From: Pseudorhodoplanes sp. | GTDB lineage: Bacteria > Pseudomonadota > Alphaproteobacteria > Rhizobiales > Xanthobacteraceae | Reading direction: 5' to 3' | Length of the DNA stretch: 42,077 nt | NCBI GenBank assembly: GCA_022843165.1 | Contig: JALHOD010000001.1 | Location: forward strand, 1 to 42,077 | Shown here: piece after piece, positions 29,049-41,232 of the stretch | Layout: each line of letters opens with the position of its first letter | How positions within the stretch are numbered: the first letter of the stretch is position 1 | The notes under the pieces: model-generated | What the model saw: only the letters and a program-made list of their open reading frames with translations | Database searches by the model: none | What the model was told of the DNA's origin: nothing | Program-made: the position numbers and the translations under genes

Positions 29049-29999
29049 TCAGTCGAACAGGCTCGACACCGACTCTTCGGTGGCGGTGCGGCCGATGGCT
29101 TCGCCGATCAGCTGGGCGATCGGCAGGACGCGGATGTTGTGCGCGCCCTTCACCTCCTGGGTGGGCTGGATCGAGTCGGTGATGACCAGTTCCTTCAGCC
29201 GCGAACCGGTGATGCGCGCGACCGCGCCGCCCGACAGCACGCCGTGACTCAAATAGGCGTAGACCTCGGCGGCGCCCTGGGCCAGCAGCGCGTCGGCCGC
29301 GTTCACCAGCGTGCCGCCCGAATCCACGATGTCGTCCACCAGGATGCAGATGTGGCCCTTCGGCTCGCCGATGACGTTCATGACTTCGGATTCCCCGGCG
29401 CGCTCGCGGCGCTTGTCGATGATGGCGAGCGGCGCGTTGATCCGCTTGGCGAGGCCGCGGGCCCGCACCACGCCGCCGACATCCGGCGACACCACCATCA
29501 GCTTGGAAATGTCGAAGCGTTCCCTGATGTCGCGCACCATGACCGGCGAGGCATAGAGATTGTCGGTCGGAATATCGAAGAAGCCCTGGATCTGTCCGGC
29601 ATGCAGATCGAGCGTCATCACGCGGTTGGCGCCGGCATGGGTGATCAGGTTCGACACCAGCTTGGCGGAGATCGGGGTGCGCGGTCCGGGTTTGCGGTCC
29701 TGGCGCGAATAGCCGAAATACGGAATCACCGCCGTGATGCGGCGCGCGGAGGCGCGTCGCAGGGCATCGATGATGATCAGCAATTCCATCAGATGGTCGT
29801 TGGCCGGAAACGAGGTCGACTGGATCACGAACACGTCGGCGCCGCGGACGTTTTCCTGGATCTCGACAAAGATTTCCATGTCGGCGAAGCGCCGCACCAC
29901 CGCCTTGGTCATCGGCGTGCGCAGGTAATCCGCGATCTCGCCCGCAAGCACGGGATTGGAATTGCCGGCGACGAGCTTGATTGCCCCGTTCTTGGCCAT
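29049..29999 (-). CDS. prs: Ribose-phosphate pyrophosphokinase
   Basis: The 316-residue enzyme makes PRPP from ribose 5-phosphate and ATP for purine, pyrimidine, His, Trp and NAD synthesis. [60 protein letters not shown], the signature [20 protein letters not shown] and the PRPP loop [18 protein letters not shown] are all intact. GAGGAGACG lies directly upstream of the ATG at 29999. It is a single gene flanked by intergenic regions on both sides. Confidence 0.97.
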   Translation of the reverse strand: MAKNGAIKLVAGNSNPVLAGEIADYLRTPMTKAVVRRFADMEIFVEIQENVRGADVFVIQSTSFPANDHLMELLIIIDALRRASARRITAVIPYFGYSRQDRKPGPRTPISAKLVSNLITHAGANRVMTLDLHAGQIQGFFDIPTDNLYASPVMVRDIRERFDISKLMVVSPDVGGVVRARGLAKRINAPLAIIDKRRERAGESEVMNVIGEPKGHICILVDDIVDSGGTLVNAADALLAQGAAEVYAYLSHGVLSGGAVARITGSRLKELVITDSIQPTQEVKGAHNIRVLPIAQLIGEAIGRTATEESVSSLFD

Positions 30000-30179
30000 C
30001 GTCTCCTCGCTGGTCACACGTACAAAAGGGTTGGTCTCGAACGGCTGTCTTGGCGGCGTTCCGCCCGCCCCGGAAGGGCGCGAAGATCGATCGCTGGCGG
30101 CGTCCTGATAACAAGCCGGCCATGATCAGCGCAACATCCGAAAGTCCGTATCCTTAAGCTTTTTGGCCGCCGGCCTGCA

Positions 30180-30899
30180 TTACCGCGTCCCGGCGGATGC
30201 GACGCGCGTGGTCCGTCCTGCCGGCCGGGCCGGCGGAAGCGGCGCAGTGGTCTCGGCCGCCGGACCGGTCACGGCGGGCTCCGGCGCGGAGGCGGCCTGG
30301 CTTGCCCCGGAAAGGCGGAAAATGCCCTGCGCCTCGGGGCGGAAATCGTCGGCGGCCGCCACCGTCATCTGGCCGCGGTCCGGAACAGCCGGCGCCGGAT
30401 CCGATCCGGTTGCCGGCGGCTGGGTCTGTGATGCATTGAGATAGGCCGCCAGTTGCTCCATTCCGCTGCGGGCGACGCGCGCCAGCACGGTGTCATTCGC
30501 GGCATTCCAGGCATCGCCGGCAGCCGCGCCGGCCTTCTCTTCGCCCATGAAGCGGGCGGTGCGGCGCGTCTCGCCGTCATAGACATCCCAGACCCAGGAG
30601 ACGATGGTCTGCTTCCTGACCACGCTGGTCGCGACATAACCGCGGATACGATAGGGCGCATAACCTTCGCGCGTCACCATCGGCACCTGCCGCGCGGCCG
30701 CCTCCTCGTTCAGCTTCTGCACGAGCTTCTGAAAAACGGCGGGCGGCGGCCCATCGATGGATTCGAAGGCGACGGTGGCAGGCTGTCCGGGCTGTAGCGC
30801 GCCGGTGCGCGAACCGGCGGTCACGCAGCCCGACACCCAAAGGGCGAGCGCGCATATCGCAAGGCCGCGCGCCGCAGCGCATGCCGTCCCACTCTGCAT
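30180..30899 (-). CDS. Lipoprotein of unknown function
   Basis: The 239-residue product has a lipoprotein signal with lipobox VSGC; Cys25 would be lipidated. The mature protein has a folded part (about 40-165) with VAFESIDGPPPAVFQKLVQK, YAPYRIRGYVATSVVRKQTI and SWVWDVYDGETRRTARFMGE, then a Pro/Ala-rich C-terminus that is probably disordered. The middle resembles outer membrane-linked lipoproteins common in Hyphomicrobiales that I cannot name. Lipidation would use Lgt, encoded at 32908-33732. Confidence 0.82.
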   Translation of the reverse strand: MQSGTACAAARGLAICALALWVSGCVTAGSRTGALQPGQPATVAFESIDGPPPAVFQKLVQKLNEEAAARQVPMVTREGYAPYRIRGYVATSVVRKQTIVSWVWDVYDGETRRTARFMGEEKAGAAAGDAWNAANDTVLARVARSGMEQLAAYLNASQTQPPATGSDPAPAVPDRGQMTVAAADDFRPEAQGIFRLSGASQAASAPEPAVTGPAAETTAPLPPARPAGRTTRVASAGTR

Positions 30900-31011
30900 A
30901 AAACCCCCGCAGCCAAACCGCGGACTCTATGGTCCGTCGGCCCGCCGGGAGCAGGAGTAGCTTTATTTCATTCCGCGGTCCAGACGCCCGGCCTGCCCGC
31001 TGCCAACAACG

Positions 31012-31782
31012 CTAGCCCATCAGCGCGATCGCATTGACATGACGGCCGTAATCCGGCTCGCCGCGATGCACCGAGCGGCGGTAGCTGAAGAAGCGGTCCG
31101 GCGCGGCATAGGTGCACAGCCCAAGGTCTTCAACGCCGGCAACACCCAGGCGTTGAAGACGTGCTGCGATATAGGCCGGCAGGTCGAACAGCGAATGCCT
31201 CTCCCGCGCACCCGGCACAAAGAAGCGCGCATTGTCCGGGTCGTCCTTGCAGAAGCTCTCCACGAATTCCGCGCCGACTTCGTAGTTGCGTTGCCGGATC
31301 ATCGGACCTAGCGCCACGACAATGCGTTCGCGGTCCGCACCCAGTTGTTCCATCGCCGCAACCGTCGCATCCAGAACGCCGGTGAGCGCGCCGCGCCAGC
31401 CGGCATGCGCCGCGCCGATCACGCCCGCTTTCGGATCGGCGAACAGCACCGGCCCGCAATCGGCGGTGGTCACCCCGATGGCCAGACCGGGTATCTGCGT
31501 CACGATCGCGTCGGCGCGCGGCCGCGTCTGCGTGCTCCATGCTTTTTCGGCAATTACCGCATCCGGGGAATGAACCTGAAAGACGGTCGCGAAACAATCC
31601 GCACCGACATCCAGCGCCTTCGCCATGCGCGCGCGGTTTTCCGTCACATGCGCCGGATCATCCCTGGAGCCGACGCCGCCATTCAGGCTGGCGTAAATGC
31701 CCTGCGACACGCCGCCGGCGCGCGTGAAGAACGCGTGACGGATGCCTGGCACGGCCAGCAGCGACGGTGCAGTGAGCATCAT
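31012..31782 (-). CDS. pgeF: Peptidoglycan editing factor / purine nucleoside phosphorylase (YfiH/laccase-domain family)
   Basis: The 256-residue protein has the metal-binding triad of the YfiH (DUF152) family: His71 in FQVHSPD, Cys109 in TTADCGPVLF and His126 in GAAHAGWRG. IRHAFFTRAGGVSQGIYASL is the standard opening. Family members were first called polyphenol oxidases, later shown to phosphorolyse purine nucleosides; in E. coli loss of the gene allows wrong amino acids in peptidoglycan. Two adjacent ATGs (31782, 31779) can start it. It is the last gene of the lgt-methyltransferase-pgeF operon, 25 bases behind the methyltransferase. Confidence 0.93.
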   Translation of the reverse strand: MMLTAPSLLAVPGIRHAFFTRAGGVSQGIYASLNGGVGSRDDPAHVTENRARMAKALDVGADCFATVFQVHSPDAVIAEKAWSTQTRPRADAIVTQIPGLAIGVTTADCGPVLFADPKAGVIGAAHAGWRGALTGVLDATVAAMEQLGADRERIVVALGPMIRQRNYEVGAEFVESFCKDDPDNARFFVPGARERHSLFDLPAYIAARLQRLGVAGVEDLGLCTYAAPDRFFSYRRSVHRGEPDYGRHVNAIALMG

Positions 31783-31807
31783 GTGTCCGCGTGTCCTGAT
31801 CGCGCTC

Positions 31808-32911
31808 TCACTCGTCGAAGGCCGGCAGTTTCCCGAGTTTCGGATCGGCGATCGCCATCACCTTGAACAATTCGCCCATGCCAGTCGGACCGGTCTGCGT
31901 CAGGCGCACCACGGCGGATTCGATATCGGCCGCCTGCTGCACGGACGCGCTCGACTTCAGCGCCTGCGCGCGCACATCGATGCCAACGCGGCGCAGGAAT
32001 TCGCCCTGCGTGATCGGTCCCTGCACGCTGGCATTCATGCTTTCGGCAGCGCGGCCGAACGCCTGGAAATCGACATGCGCGGTGACGTCGACGCGGCCGG
32101 GCGCTTGCAGCGGATTGGCAAATTGATGACGGCCGATCGCCTGCAGGGTATCGCCCACGCCGCTTTGGCTGTGGCCGTAATCGATGATCAGCGCCGCGCC
32201 CTGGTGCCTCACCCTGCGGGCGATATCGTAGGCGATTGCATCCGGCCGCCATTCGTAGATCGACCCCGGCGCGGCGTCGCGCAGTTGGGACGGCAGGATC
32301 CGGTCGAAATGCGGAATCCGGTCGGGCGAGACGCCGAAGGCGAAATGGCCGGCGGAATCGAGGCCGACCACGCGCTCGTGCCAGCCGTCCGGCTGCTTCA
32401 CCGCCTGATAGACCGGCAAGGCGTCGATGAATTCATTGGCGATGACGATCATCGGGCCATCCGGCACTTCCGCGAAACTCGGATGCCACATCACCGGCAC
32501 GTCCTGCGACTCGAGCGTGTCGCGCTGGATCTTTTCCAGCACCGGACTGACCTCGACCAGATGCAGCGAGATCGCGGTGCGGAAGTCCGGCGCCACGCGC
32601 AGCGCACGCAATGCATCCTTCATCAGCGTGCCGCGTCCCGGCCCGAGTTCGACCAGACGCACATTCTCCGGCGCACCCATCATGCGCCAGACCGACAGCG
32701 ACCACAGCCCGATCAGTTCGCCGAAGATCTGGCTGATCTCGGGCGCGGTGGTGAAGTCGCCGGCGGCGCCGAACGGATCCTGCGTGACGTAATAGCCATG
32801 CTGCGGATGGCTCAGGCACAGCGACATGAATTTCCCGACCGGCATCGGACCGGCGACCGAGATCAGACGGCGGATTTCGGTTTCGATCGGAGAGACGGTG
32901 TCGTCGGTCAT
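31808..32911 (-). CDS. MidA/NDUFAF7-family SAM-dependent methyltransferase
   Basis: The 367-residue protein belongs to the family PF02636. Typical blocks are [39 protein letters not shown], the S-adenosylmethionine site [13 protein letters not shown] (about 87-99), [15 protein letters not shown] and [20 protein letters not shown]. In mitochondria the relative NDUFAF7 methylates an arginine of a complex I subunit; the bacterial substrate is not settled, though complex I NuoD is a fair guess. Its ATG (32911) overlaps the lgt stop by four bases, so the two are translationally coupled. Confidence 0.93.
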   Translation of the reverse strand: MTDDTVSPIETEIRRLISVAGPMPVGKFMSLCLSHPQHGYYVTQDPFGAAGDFTTAPEISQIFGELIGLWSLSVWRMMGAPENVRLVELGPGRGTLMKDALRALRVAPDFRTAISLHLVEVSPVLEKIQRDTLESQDVPVMWHPSFAEVPDGPMIVIANEFIDALPVYQAVKQPDGWHERVVGLDSAGHFAFGVSPDRIPHFDRILPSQLRDAAPGSIYEWRPDAIAYDIARRVRHQGAALIIDYGHSQSGVGDTLQAIGRHQFANPLQAPGRVDVTAHVDFQAFGRAAESMNASVQGPITQGEFLRRVGIDVRAQALKSSASVQQAADIESAVVRLTQTGPTGMGELFKVMAIADPKLGKLPAFDE

Positions 32912-33732
32912 GCGTGTCCTTCGGCCGGCTTGCGCAAAGCGTAGACGACGAACGCGATCCCGGCCAGCAGCAGCGGGATCGAGAGCAGCATGCCCATGGT
33001 CAGTCCGCCCCACAGGAAACCGAGCTGCGCGTCGGGTTCGCGGAACAACTCGCAGAACGAGCGCGCCAGCGCATAGCCGATGGCGAAGATCCCGACGATC
33101 AGGCCCGGACGCTTCAGCGCGCCGGCGCGGACAAACAACGCCAGCACGATGAACAGGACCAGTCCTTCCAGCACGCCTTCATAGAGCTGGCTGGGATGGC
33201 GCGGCAGCGGGCCGGCATGGGGAAACACGAACGCCCAAGGCATATCGGTCGGGCGGCCCCACAATTCGCCGTTGATGAAATTCGCCACGCGGCCGAGGAA
33301 CAGCCCGATCGGCCCGGCGGCGCAGGTCAGGTCGCCGAGCGACAGCACCGAGATCTTGCGCCGCCATGCGAACAGCACCACAGCCAGAACGCAGCCGGCG
33401 AAGCCGCCATGGAAAGACATGCCGCCGTTCCAGAGCTGGAAAATTTCCGACGGGTGCGCGGCGAAATAGGCCGGGTTGTAGAACAGCACGTAACCGGTGC
33501 GTCCGCCGAGAATGATGCCGGCCGTCACCCAGACGATGAAGTCGTCATAGTCGGTCACGGTCATCGGCGGCTTGCCCGCCCAGAGGTCCGTCCTGCGGAT
33601 CATCCAGCGCGCATAGACCCAGCCCAGCAGAATGCCGAGGATATAGGCGAGCGCATACCAGCGAATGGCGAACGGCCCGATGCTGACCAGCACCGGATCG
33701 ATATTGGGAAATGGCAAAGCCGCGAATGGCAT
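32908..33732 (-). CDS. lgt: Prolipoprotein diacylglyceryl transferase
   Basis: The 274-residue multi-span membrane enzyme transfers diacylglycerol from phosphatidylglycerol to the lipobox cysteine of prolipoproteins. The Lgt signature [14 protein letters not shown] is at 147-160. His108 in GGMSFHGG, Arg148, Asn151 and Arg231 in LFREPDAQ align with residues important in E. coli Lgt. It is the first gene of an operon with the MidA-type methyltransferase (ATGA overlap) and pgeF. The order is common in Hyphomicrobiales. Confidence 0.97.
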   Translation of the reverse strand: MPFAALPFPNIDPVLVSIGPFAIRWYALAYILGILLGWVYARWMIRRTDLWAGKPPMTVTDYDDFIVWVTAGIILGGRTGYVLFYNPAYFAAHPSEIFQLWNGGMSFHGGFAGCVLAVVLFAWRRKISVLSLGDLTCAAGPIGLFLGRVANFINGELWGRPTDMPWAFVFPHAGPLPRHPSQLYEGVLEGLVLFIVLALFVRAGALKRPGLIVGIFAIGYALARSFCELFREPDAQLGFLWGGLTMGMLLSIPLLLAGIAFVVYALRKPAEGHA

Positions 33733-33901
33733 GGTCGTCCGCCCGGGCGCGCGATGCGCCAGCCGGGGCGGTTTGCGGGGAGCGGAGGGCTCAAGTCAAG
33801 CGGCGCCCGCCACAATCCCGGTCACGCGCTTGCGAGAGCCCAGCCGACGCGCCATATCTGGACGAGACCAACCGGCCCATGCCAGTCTTGCGGAGACGAC
33901 G

Positions 33902-34186
33902 ATGACCCAGACCAACAGCCGTTTCTTTGACGAAATTGCGCGGCTGATGAACGACGCGGCGGGCGTCGCGCAGGGCGTGCGGCGGGAATTCGACACCCTG
34001 TTCAAGACCCAGGCCGAGCGCTGGCTGCGCGACATGGACCTGGTCAAACGCGAGGAATTCGAGGCCGTGAAGGACATGGCCCGGCTGGCGCGCGAGGAAA
34101 ACGAGGCGCTCAAGGCCCGCATCGAGGCGCTGGAGGCCAAGGGCGACGGCAAAGGCAAAAAGGCGCCAAAGGCCGATCAGGCCTGA
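33902..34186 (+). CDS. ubiK: UbiK/BMFP family accessory protein
   Basis: The 94-residue protein matches family PF04380: an amphipathic helix (FFDEIARLMNDAAGVAQGVR), then VKREEFEAVKDMARLAREEN and a coiled coil (ALKARIEALEAKGDGK), ending Lys/Ala-rich. Relatives trimerise, bind lipids and help the ubiquinone biosynthesis complex (UbiK), or alter membranes (BMFP). The start is ATG 33902, as the longer frame lies in the divergent lgt region. The gene precedes rplY on the same strand but a strong promoter separates them. Confidence 0.88.
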   Translation: MTQTNSRFFDEIARLMNDAAGVAQGVRREFDTLFKTQAERWLRDMDLVKREEFEAVKDMARLAREENEALKARIEALEAKGDGKGKKAPKADQA

Positions 34187-34232
34187 TTTTCCCGGTTTTT
34201 CGTCCCCGGAGCGCTGTTTTTTCCCGGTTTCC

Positions 34233-34261
34233 TTGTCAGGGCGAAGCAACCCCGCTATAAG
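34233..34261 (+). promoter_or_regulatory. Strong sigma70-type promoter of rplY
   Basis: TTGTCA at 34233-34238 and TATAAG at 34256-34261 are separated by exactly 17 bases; each hexamer matches the consensus at four or five positions. Transcription should begin near 34268, giving a leader of about 80 bases before rplY. Confidence 0.75.
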
Positions 34262-34269
34262 CCCGCGCA

Positions 34270-34305
34270 ACCGCGGCCCCCGCACCCCTGGAGGCTTGCC
34301 GCGGT
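34270..34305 (+). promoter_or_regulatory. Leader hairpin of the rplY transcript
   Basis: ACCGCGGC at 34270-34277 and GCCGCGGT at 34298-34305 are perfect 8-base arms around a 20-base loop, positioned at the very 5' end of the predicted mRNA. There is no T-tract, so it is not a terminator. It may protect the mRNA end or bind L25 or another ribosomal protein; this is inference. Confidence 0.5.
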
Positions 34306-34346
34306 CATTTCCGCAAATTCGCAGGGTTACATAAGGACTCAACGCT

Positions 34347-35063
34347 ATGGCGACCGTCAAGGAATTGAAGGCGACCGCGCGTCCGAAGGCCGGCAAGGGG
34401 GCCGCTCGGGCAGTTCGTCGCACAGGCCAGACACCGGCCGTGATCTACGGCGCAAACCAGCCGCCGCTGAACATCACGCTCGACCAGAAGGAAATCCGGG
34501 CGCGCATCTATGCCGGCCGTTTCCTCACCACGCTCTATGACGTCGAGGTCGACGGCAAGAAGCATCGCGTGATTCCGCGCGATTACCAGCTCGATCCGAT
34601 CAAGGATTTTCCGATCCATGTCGACTTCATGCGGCTATCCGAAGGACAGCTGATCCGGGTCAACATTCCGATCCACATTCTCAATGCCGACCAGTCGCCC
34701 GGCGTGAAACGCGGCGGCGCGGTCAACATCGTGTCGCACACGATTGCCGTGCGCTGCCCGCCCGACAAGATTCCGGCGTCGATCGACGTCGACGTGGCCG
34801 GCCTCGAGATCAACTATTCGAAGCATCTGAGCGACGTGAAGCTGCCCGAAGGTGTGAAGCCGATCGGCAGGGATGATGTGACTCTGGTCACCATCGTGCC
34901 GCCGTCCGGCTATGCGGAAGAGCTCAAGGCCGCCGCGGATGCCGCGGCCGCCGCCGCCGCCGCTGCCGCTGCGCCCGCTGCCGGCGCCGCTCCTGCTGCC
35001 GGAGCCGCCGCTCCCGCCGCCGGCGCTGCTGCGGGTGGCGACAAGGCCGCCGAGAAGAAGTGA
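34347..35063 (+). CDS. rplY: 50S ribosomal protein L25/general stress protein Ctc
   Basis: The 238-residue protein has the L25 5S rRNA-binding domain (about 1-95: KATARPKAGKGAARAVRRTG, TPAVIYGANQPP, VIPRDYQLDPIKDFPIHVDF) and the TL5/CTC C-terminal beta domain (about 96-190, with GGAVNIVSHTIAVRCPPDKI). The last 45 residues are almost only Ala, Pro and Gly with PAAGAA repeats, ending KAAEKK. ATG 34347 lies after AAGGACTCAACGCT. It leads an operon with pth and ychF. Confidence 0.96.
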   Translation: MATVKELKATARPKAGKGAARAVRRTGQTPAVIYGANQPPLNITLDQKEIRARIYAGRFLTTLYDVEVDGKKHRVIPRDYQLDPIKDFPIHVDFMRLSEGQLIRVNIPIHILNADQSPGVKRGGAVNIVSHTIAVRCPPDKIPASIDVDVAGLEINYSKHLSDVKLPEGVKPIGRDDVTLVTIVPPSGYAEELKAAADAAAAAAAAAAAPAAGAAPAAGAAAPAAGAAAGGDKAAEKK

Positions 35064-35096
35064 GACGGCGGCGCGTAATCGCGCCGTCCTCCTCCC

Positions 35097-35714
35097 ATGC
35101 TTCTCCTCGTCGGGCTCGGCAATCCGGGCGCCCGCCACGCGGGCAACCGGCACAATATCGGCTTCATGGCCGTCGAGGCCATCGGCAAGCGCCACGGTAT
35201 CACGCCGTGGCGACGCCGCTTTCAGGGCGTCGCGGCGGAAGGAACGATCGGCTCCGAGCGTGTCCTGCTGCTTCTCCCCGGCACCTTCATGAATGAATCC
35301 GGCCGCGCCGTCGCGGAAGCTGCGAAGTTCTACAAGGTGGGGCTCGGCGACATCGTCGTGTTCCACGACGAACTCGATCTTCCACCGGGCAAGCTGCGCA
35401 TCAAGACCGGCGGCGGCAATGCCGGGCATAACGGGCTGCGCTCCATCACCGCCCATATGGGCAACGAGTACAAGCGCGCGCGGCTCGGCATCGGTCATCC
35501 CGGCAACAAGGACATCGTGCATTCCTACGTGCTGTCCGATTTCGCCAAAAGCGAGCGCGACTGGGTGGAGACGCTGTGCGACGCGATCGCCGACAGCGCC
35601 GGCTTGCTGGCGCGCGGCGAGGATTCGAGTTTTCAGAACAAGGTTCATCTCGCGATGGCAGCAAAAGGTTTCGGCGATCCGGACGGACCGGCCGAAACGC
35701 CAGGCCGCGACTAG
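35097..35714 (+). CDS. pth: Peptidyl-tRNA hydrolase
   Basis: The 205-residue enzyme frees tRNA from peptidyl-tRNA that dropped off ribosomes. Catalytic and binding residues are present: Asn9 and His19 in [18 protein letters not shown], Asn66 in FMNESG, Asp91 in HDELDLPPG and Asn112 in GHNGLRS. Length is normal with a short polar C-terminal tail. It lies 33 bases behind rplY and 19 bases before ychF, all on the same strand, so one transcript is likely. Confidence 0.97.
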   Translation: MLLLVGLGNPGARHAGNRHNIGFMAVEAIGKRHGITPWRRRFQGVAAEGTIGSERVLLLLPGTFMNESGRAVAEAAKFYKVGLGDIVVFHDELDLPPGKLRIKTGGGNAGHNGLRSITAHMGNEYKRARLGIGHPGNKDIVHSYVLSDFAKSERDWVETLCDAIADSAGLLARGEDSSFQNKVHLAMAAKGFGDPDGPAETPGRD

Positions 35715-35733
35715 CAACGCACGGACGCAAGTC

Positions 35734-36831
35734 ATGGGATTCAAATGCGGCATCGTCGGATTGCCGAATGTCGGCAAGTCGACGCTCTTCAACGCGCTCA
35801 CCGAAACGGCGGCGGCGCAGGCGGCGAATTATCCGTTTTGCACCATCGAGCCGAATGTCGGCGAGGTGGCGGTGCCGGATCCGCGGCTCGACAGGCTCGC
35901 GGCCATCGCCAGGTCCGAGAAGATCGTGCCGACCCGCCTCACCTTCGTGGACATTGCCGGGCTGGTGCGCGGCGCCTCGAAAGGCGAAGGCCTCGGCAAC
36001 CAGTTCCTTGCCAATATCCGCGAGGTCGACGCCATCGCGCATGTGGTGCGCTGTTTCGAGGACTCCGACATCACCCATGTCGAGGGCAAGATCGATCCGG
36101 TCGCCGATATCGAGACCATCGAGACCGAGCTGATGCTGGCCGATCTCGACAGCCTGGAGCGACGGGTCGACGCGCTGGAAAAGAAGGCGCGCGGCAACGA
36201 CAAGGAAGCCAGGGAACTGCTCGACCTGGTCAACCGCGCCTTGCCGCTGTTGCGCGAGGGCAAGCCGGCGCGGCTAGTCGAGCGCAAGCCGGAGGAGGAA
36301 AAGACCTTCGCCATGCTCGGCCTGATGACCGCCAAGCCTGTGCTCTATGTCTGCAATGTCGAGGAAGCCGCGGCCGCAACCGGCAACGACTTCTCCCGCA
36401 AGGTCGAGGCGCGCGCCAGGGAAGAAGGCGCGGTCGCCGTCGTCATTTCGGCCAAGATCGAATCCGAGATCGCCGTGCTTTCGCGCGAGGAGCGCACCGA
36501 GTATCTGGAGGCCGTCGGGCTGAAGGAGCCGGGCCTGGACCGCCTGATTCGCGCCGGTTACGGCCTGCTTGATCTGGTCACTTATTTCACCGTCGGCCCA
36601 AAGGAGGCTCGCGCCTGGACCATCACCCGCGGCACCAAGGCGCCGCAGGCCGCCGGCGTAATCCATACCGACTTCGAGCGCGGCTTCATCCGCGCCGAAA
36701 CCATCGCCTATGACGATTACGTCACCCTCGGCGGCGAAGCCGGTGCCCGCGATGCCGGCAAGCTGCGCCTGGAAGGCAAGGATTACGTCGTCCTCGACGG
36801 CGACGTGATGCATTTCCGCTTCGCCACCTGA
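35734..36831 (+). CDS. ychF: Ribosome-binding ATPase YchF (Obg-like)
   Basis: The 365-residue P-loop protein has GLPNVGKSTLFNALT (9-23), DIAGLVRGASKGEGLGNQFL (switch II) and VCNVEE where GTPases have NKxD, the change that lets YchF use ATP. A coiled-coil part follows, then the C-terminal TGS domain (TYFTVGPKEARAWTITRG, GVIHTDFERGFIRAE). YchF binds ribosomes and modulates translation and stress responses. ATG 35734 gives the standard start MGFKCGIVGLPN. It closes the rplY-pth-ychF operon; a CTGTCC/GGACAG hairpin (36884-36898) follows without a T-tract. Confidence 0.97.
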   Translation: MGFKCGIVGLPNVGKSTLFNALTETAAAQAANYPFCTIEPNVGEVAVPDPRLDRLAAIARSEKIVPTRLTFVDIAGLVRGASKGEGLGNQFLANIREVDAIAHVVRCFEDSDITHVEGKIDPVADIETIETELMLADLDSLERRVDALEKKARGNDKEARELLDLVNRALPLLREGKPARLVERKPEEEKTFAMLGLMTAKPVLYVCNVEEAAAATGNDFSRKVEARAREEGAVAVVISAKIESEIAVLSREERTEYLEAVGLKEPGLDRLIRAGYGLLDLVTYFTVGPKEARAWTITRGTKAPQAAGVIHTDFERGFIRAETIAYDDYVTLGGEAGARDAGKLRLEGKDYVVLDGDVMHFRFAT

Positions 36832-36994
36832 CCGGGCGGCGGGAACTTTCTACCCTCTTGAACGTTGCCGATTTGGCCCTGCTCTGTCCGCCGGACAGGG
36901 CTCGGTTGCCGGTGGAATGCGGCGCCCGATCGCGCTAGCGTTTTCCGGGTCACAAGCTGGGCTCTGACATCCACAATCGACTTCCGGGACATCG

Positions 36995-39843
<2,849 letters not shown>

Positions 39844-39847
<4 letters not shown>

Positions 39848-40140
39848 CGGTCCATGCCGCCGCGCTGGCGGATGGCGTCGAGATTCTCGCTGATTCGGAA
39901 TATGATCATGATGAATTCGGCGCCGATGCGTGCCGCCATGATCCCGACCAGCACGAACAGCAACGCCGCGAACAACGCCGCCAGCCCGGCAAAAACATTC
40001 ACCGCCATCATCGCCAGCGCGGAAAACACGCCCGACAGGCCCGCGAGCGCAATCAGGCCGACTGCCAGCCAGTAGAAAATCCGGATGATGGAGAGCGTGA
40101 CGAAGCGGTCCCAGTTGAACAGATCGCCGAAGTTGAACAT
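39844..40140 (-). CDS. DUF4282 family membrane protein
   Basis: The 98-residue protein starts MFNFGDLFNWDRFVTLSIIR and has two membrane helices (IFYWLAVGLIALAGLSGVF and GLAALFAALLFVLVGIMAAR) followed by the family ending RIGAEFIMIIFRISENLDAI. This matches DUF4282, whose function is unknown. ATG 40140 is chosen because the conserved start begins there; a longer frame to 40191 adds a Gly/Asp-rich stretch. The stop codons of this gene and the kinase overlap on opposite strands. Confidence 0.88.
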
Positions 40141-40285
40141 GCGCGTGTCTTTCTTGTCCCCGGCGGGCCCTGCGTCGCCGCCCGCCCCCAAAATGCATAG
40201 GCGGCATGTCCATTGCCCCGCAAGTTGACGGGATCATGACCGGCCGATACGCAATCGGGAGATATCCCCCGTTTCCGGATCGGCC

Positions 40286-40747
40286 GTGTCCAAAATCTGG
40301 TTCGAAGACTTCAAGCCCGGCAGCGTCACCGAATACGGTCCGCGCGCGATCACGCGCGAGGAAATCCTGTCCTTTGCCGCCGAATTCGATCCGCAGCCGA
40401 TGCATCTGGACGAGGAGGCCGCGCGTCAGACGATGCTGGGCGGGCTGTCCGCCTCGGGCTGGCATACCTGCTGTCTGGTGATGCGGATGATCGCCGACGG
40501 CTTCATTCTCAATTCGAGTTCGATGGGCGCCAATGCCGTCGACGAAGTGAAATGGCACGCGCCGGTGCGGCCGGACGATTCCCTGACGGTGCGCGCGACC
40601 GTGCTCGACACGCGCCCCTCCAGAAGCCGGCCCGGCATGGGCATCGTGTCGATGCAGTTCGAAGTCTTCAACGGCAGCAACGTGCGCGTCATGACCATGA
40701 AGACGCCGCTGCTGATGGGCCTGCGGGAGCCGGACGCGGCGTCATGA
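40286..40747 (+). CDS. MaoC-family dehydratase (R-specific enoyl-CoA hydratase-like), first of a pair
   Basis: The 153-residue hotdog protein has the hydratase signature AAEFDPQPMHLDEEAARQ with Asp35 and His40, the pair that activates water in R-specific enoyl-CoA hydratases, followed by LSASGWHTCCLVMRM. VDEVKWHAPVRPDDSLTVRA is the family's second landmark. The start is a GTG at 40286. The stop overlaps the next MaoC gene by four bases (ATGA), so the two proteins are made together, possibly as a heterodimer. The acyl-CoA substrate is not known. Confidence 0.92.
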   Translation: MSKIWFEDFKPGSVTEYGPRAITREEILSFAAEFDPQPMHLDEEAARQTMLGGLSASGWHTCCLVMRMIADGFILNSSSMGANAVDEVKWHAPVRPDDSLTVRATVLDTRPSRSRPGMGIVSMQFEVFNGSNVRVMTMKTPLLMGLREPDAAS

Positions 40748-41232
40748 TGAAATTCTTCGAAGACCTGGCCGTCGGCGATCGCACCGGGATCGGCACCCAC
40801 CGTTTCACCGCCGACGAGATCAAGGCCTTTGCGAAGGCGTATGATCCGCAGCTGTTTCATCTCGACGAAGAGGCCGCCAGGCACTCGCATTTCGGCGCGC
40901 TCTGCGCCTCCGGCTGGCACACCGCCGCGACCTGGATGCGGCTGATGGTGCATTATCGCCGGCGCGAAGCCGAAGCTCTGGACCGGCGCGGCGAACCCAT
41001 TCCCGCTTTCGGACCCTCGCCCGGCTTCCGCGAACTGAAATGGTTCAAGCCGGTCTTTGCCGGCGACACCGTCAGCTACGCAACCGAAGTCGCGGAGAAA
41101 CGCGCCTCGCTCAGCCGACCGGAATGGGGACTCGTCGGGTTTCTCAATACCGGCACGAACCAGCATGGCGAGACGGTGGTATCCTTCCTCAGCACCGCCT
41201 TTGTCGGACGCCGACCGCGAGCCAGGGAATGA
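40744..41232 (+). CDS. MaoC-family dehydratase, second of a pair
   Basis: The 162-residue paralogue keeps AKAYDPQLFHLDEEAARHS with Asp34 and His39, CASGWHTAATWMRLMV, and RELKWFKPVFAGDTVSYATE. It is about as long as its neighbour and carries an insert (RRREAEALDRRGEPIPAFGP) before the third strand. Both the start, inside the stop of the first MaoC gene, and the end, four bases into the MFS gene, are overlapping, so the three genes form one tightly coupled operon. Confidence 0.92.
   Translation: MMKFFEDLAVGDRTGIGTHRFTADEIKAFAKAYDPQLFHLDEEAARHSHFGALCASGWHTAATWMRLMVHYRRREAEALDRRGEPIPAFGPSPGFRELKWFKPVFAGDTVSYATEVAEKRASLSRPEWGLVGFLNTGTNQHGETVVSFLSTAFVGRRPRARE

Noticed and set aside
28194-30125. 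643-codon open frame on the + strand across ybjN and prs
   Set aside because: prs and ybjN on the - strand are unmistakable. The + frame would have no intergenic signals and no family similarity.
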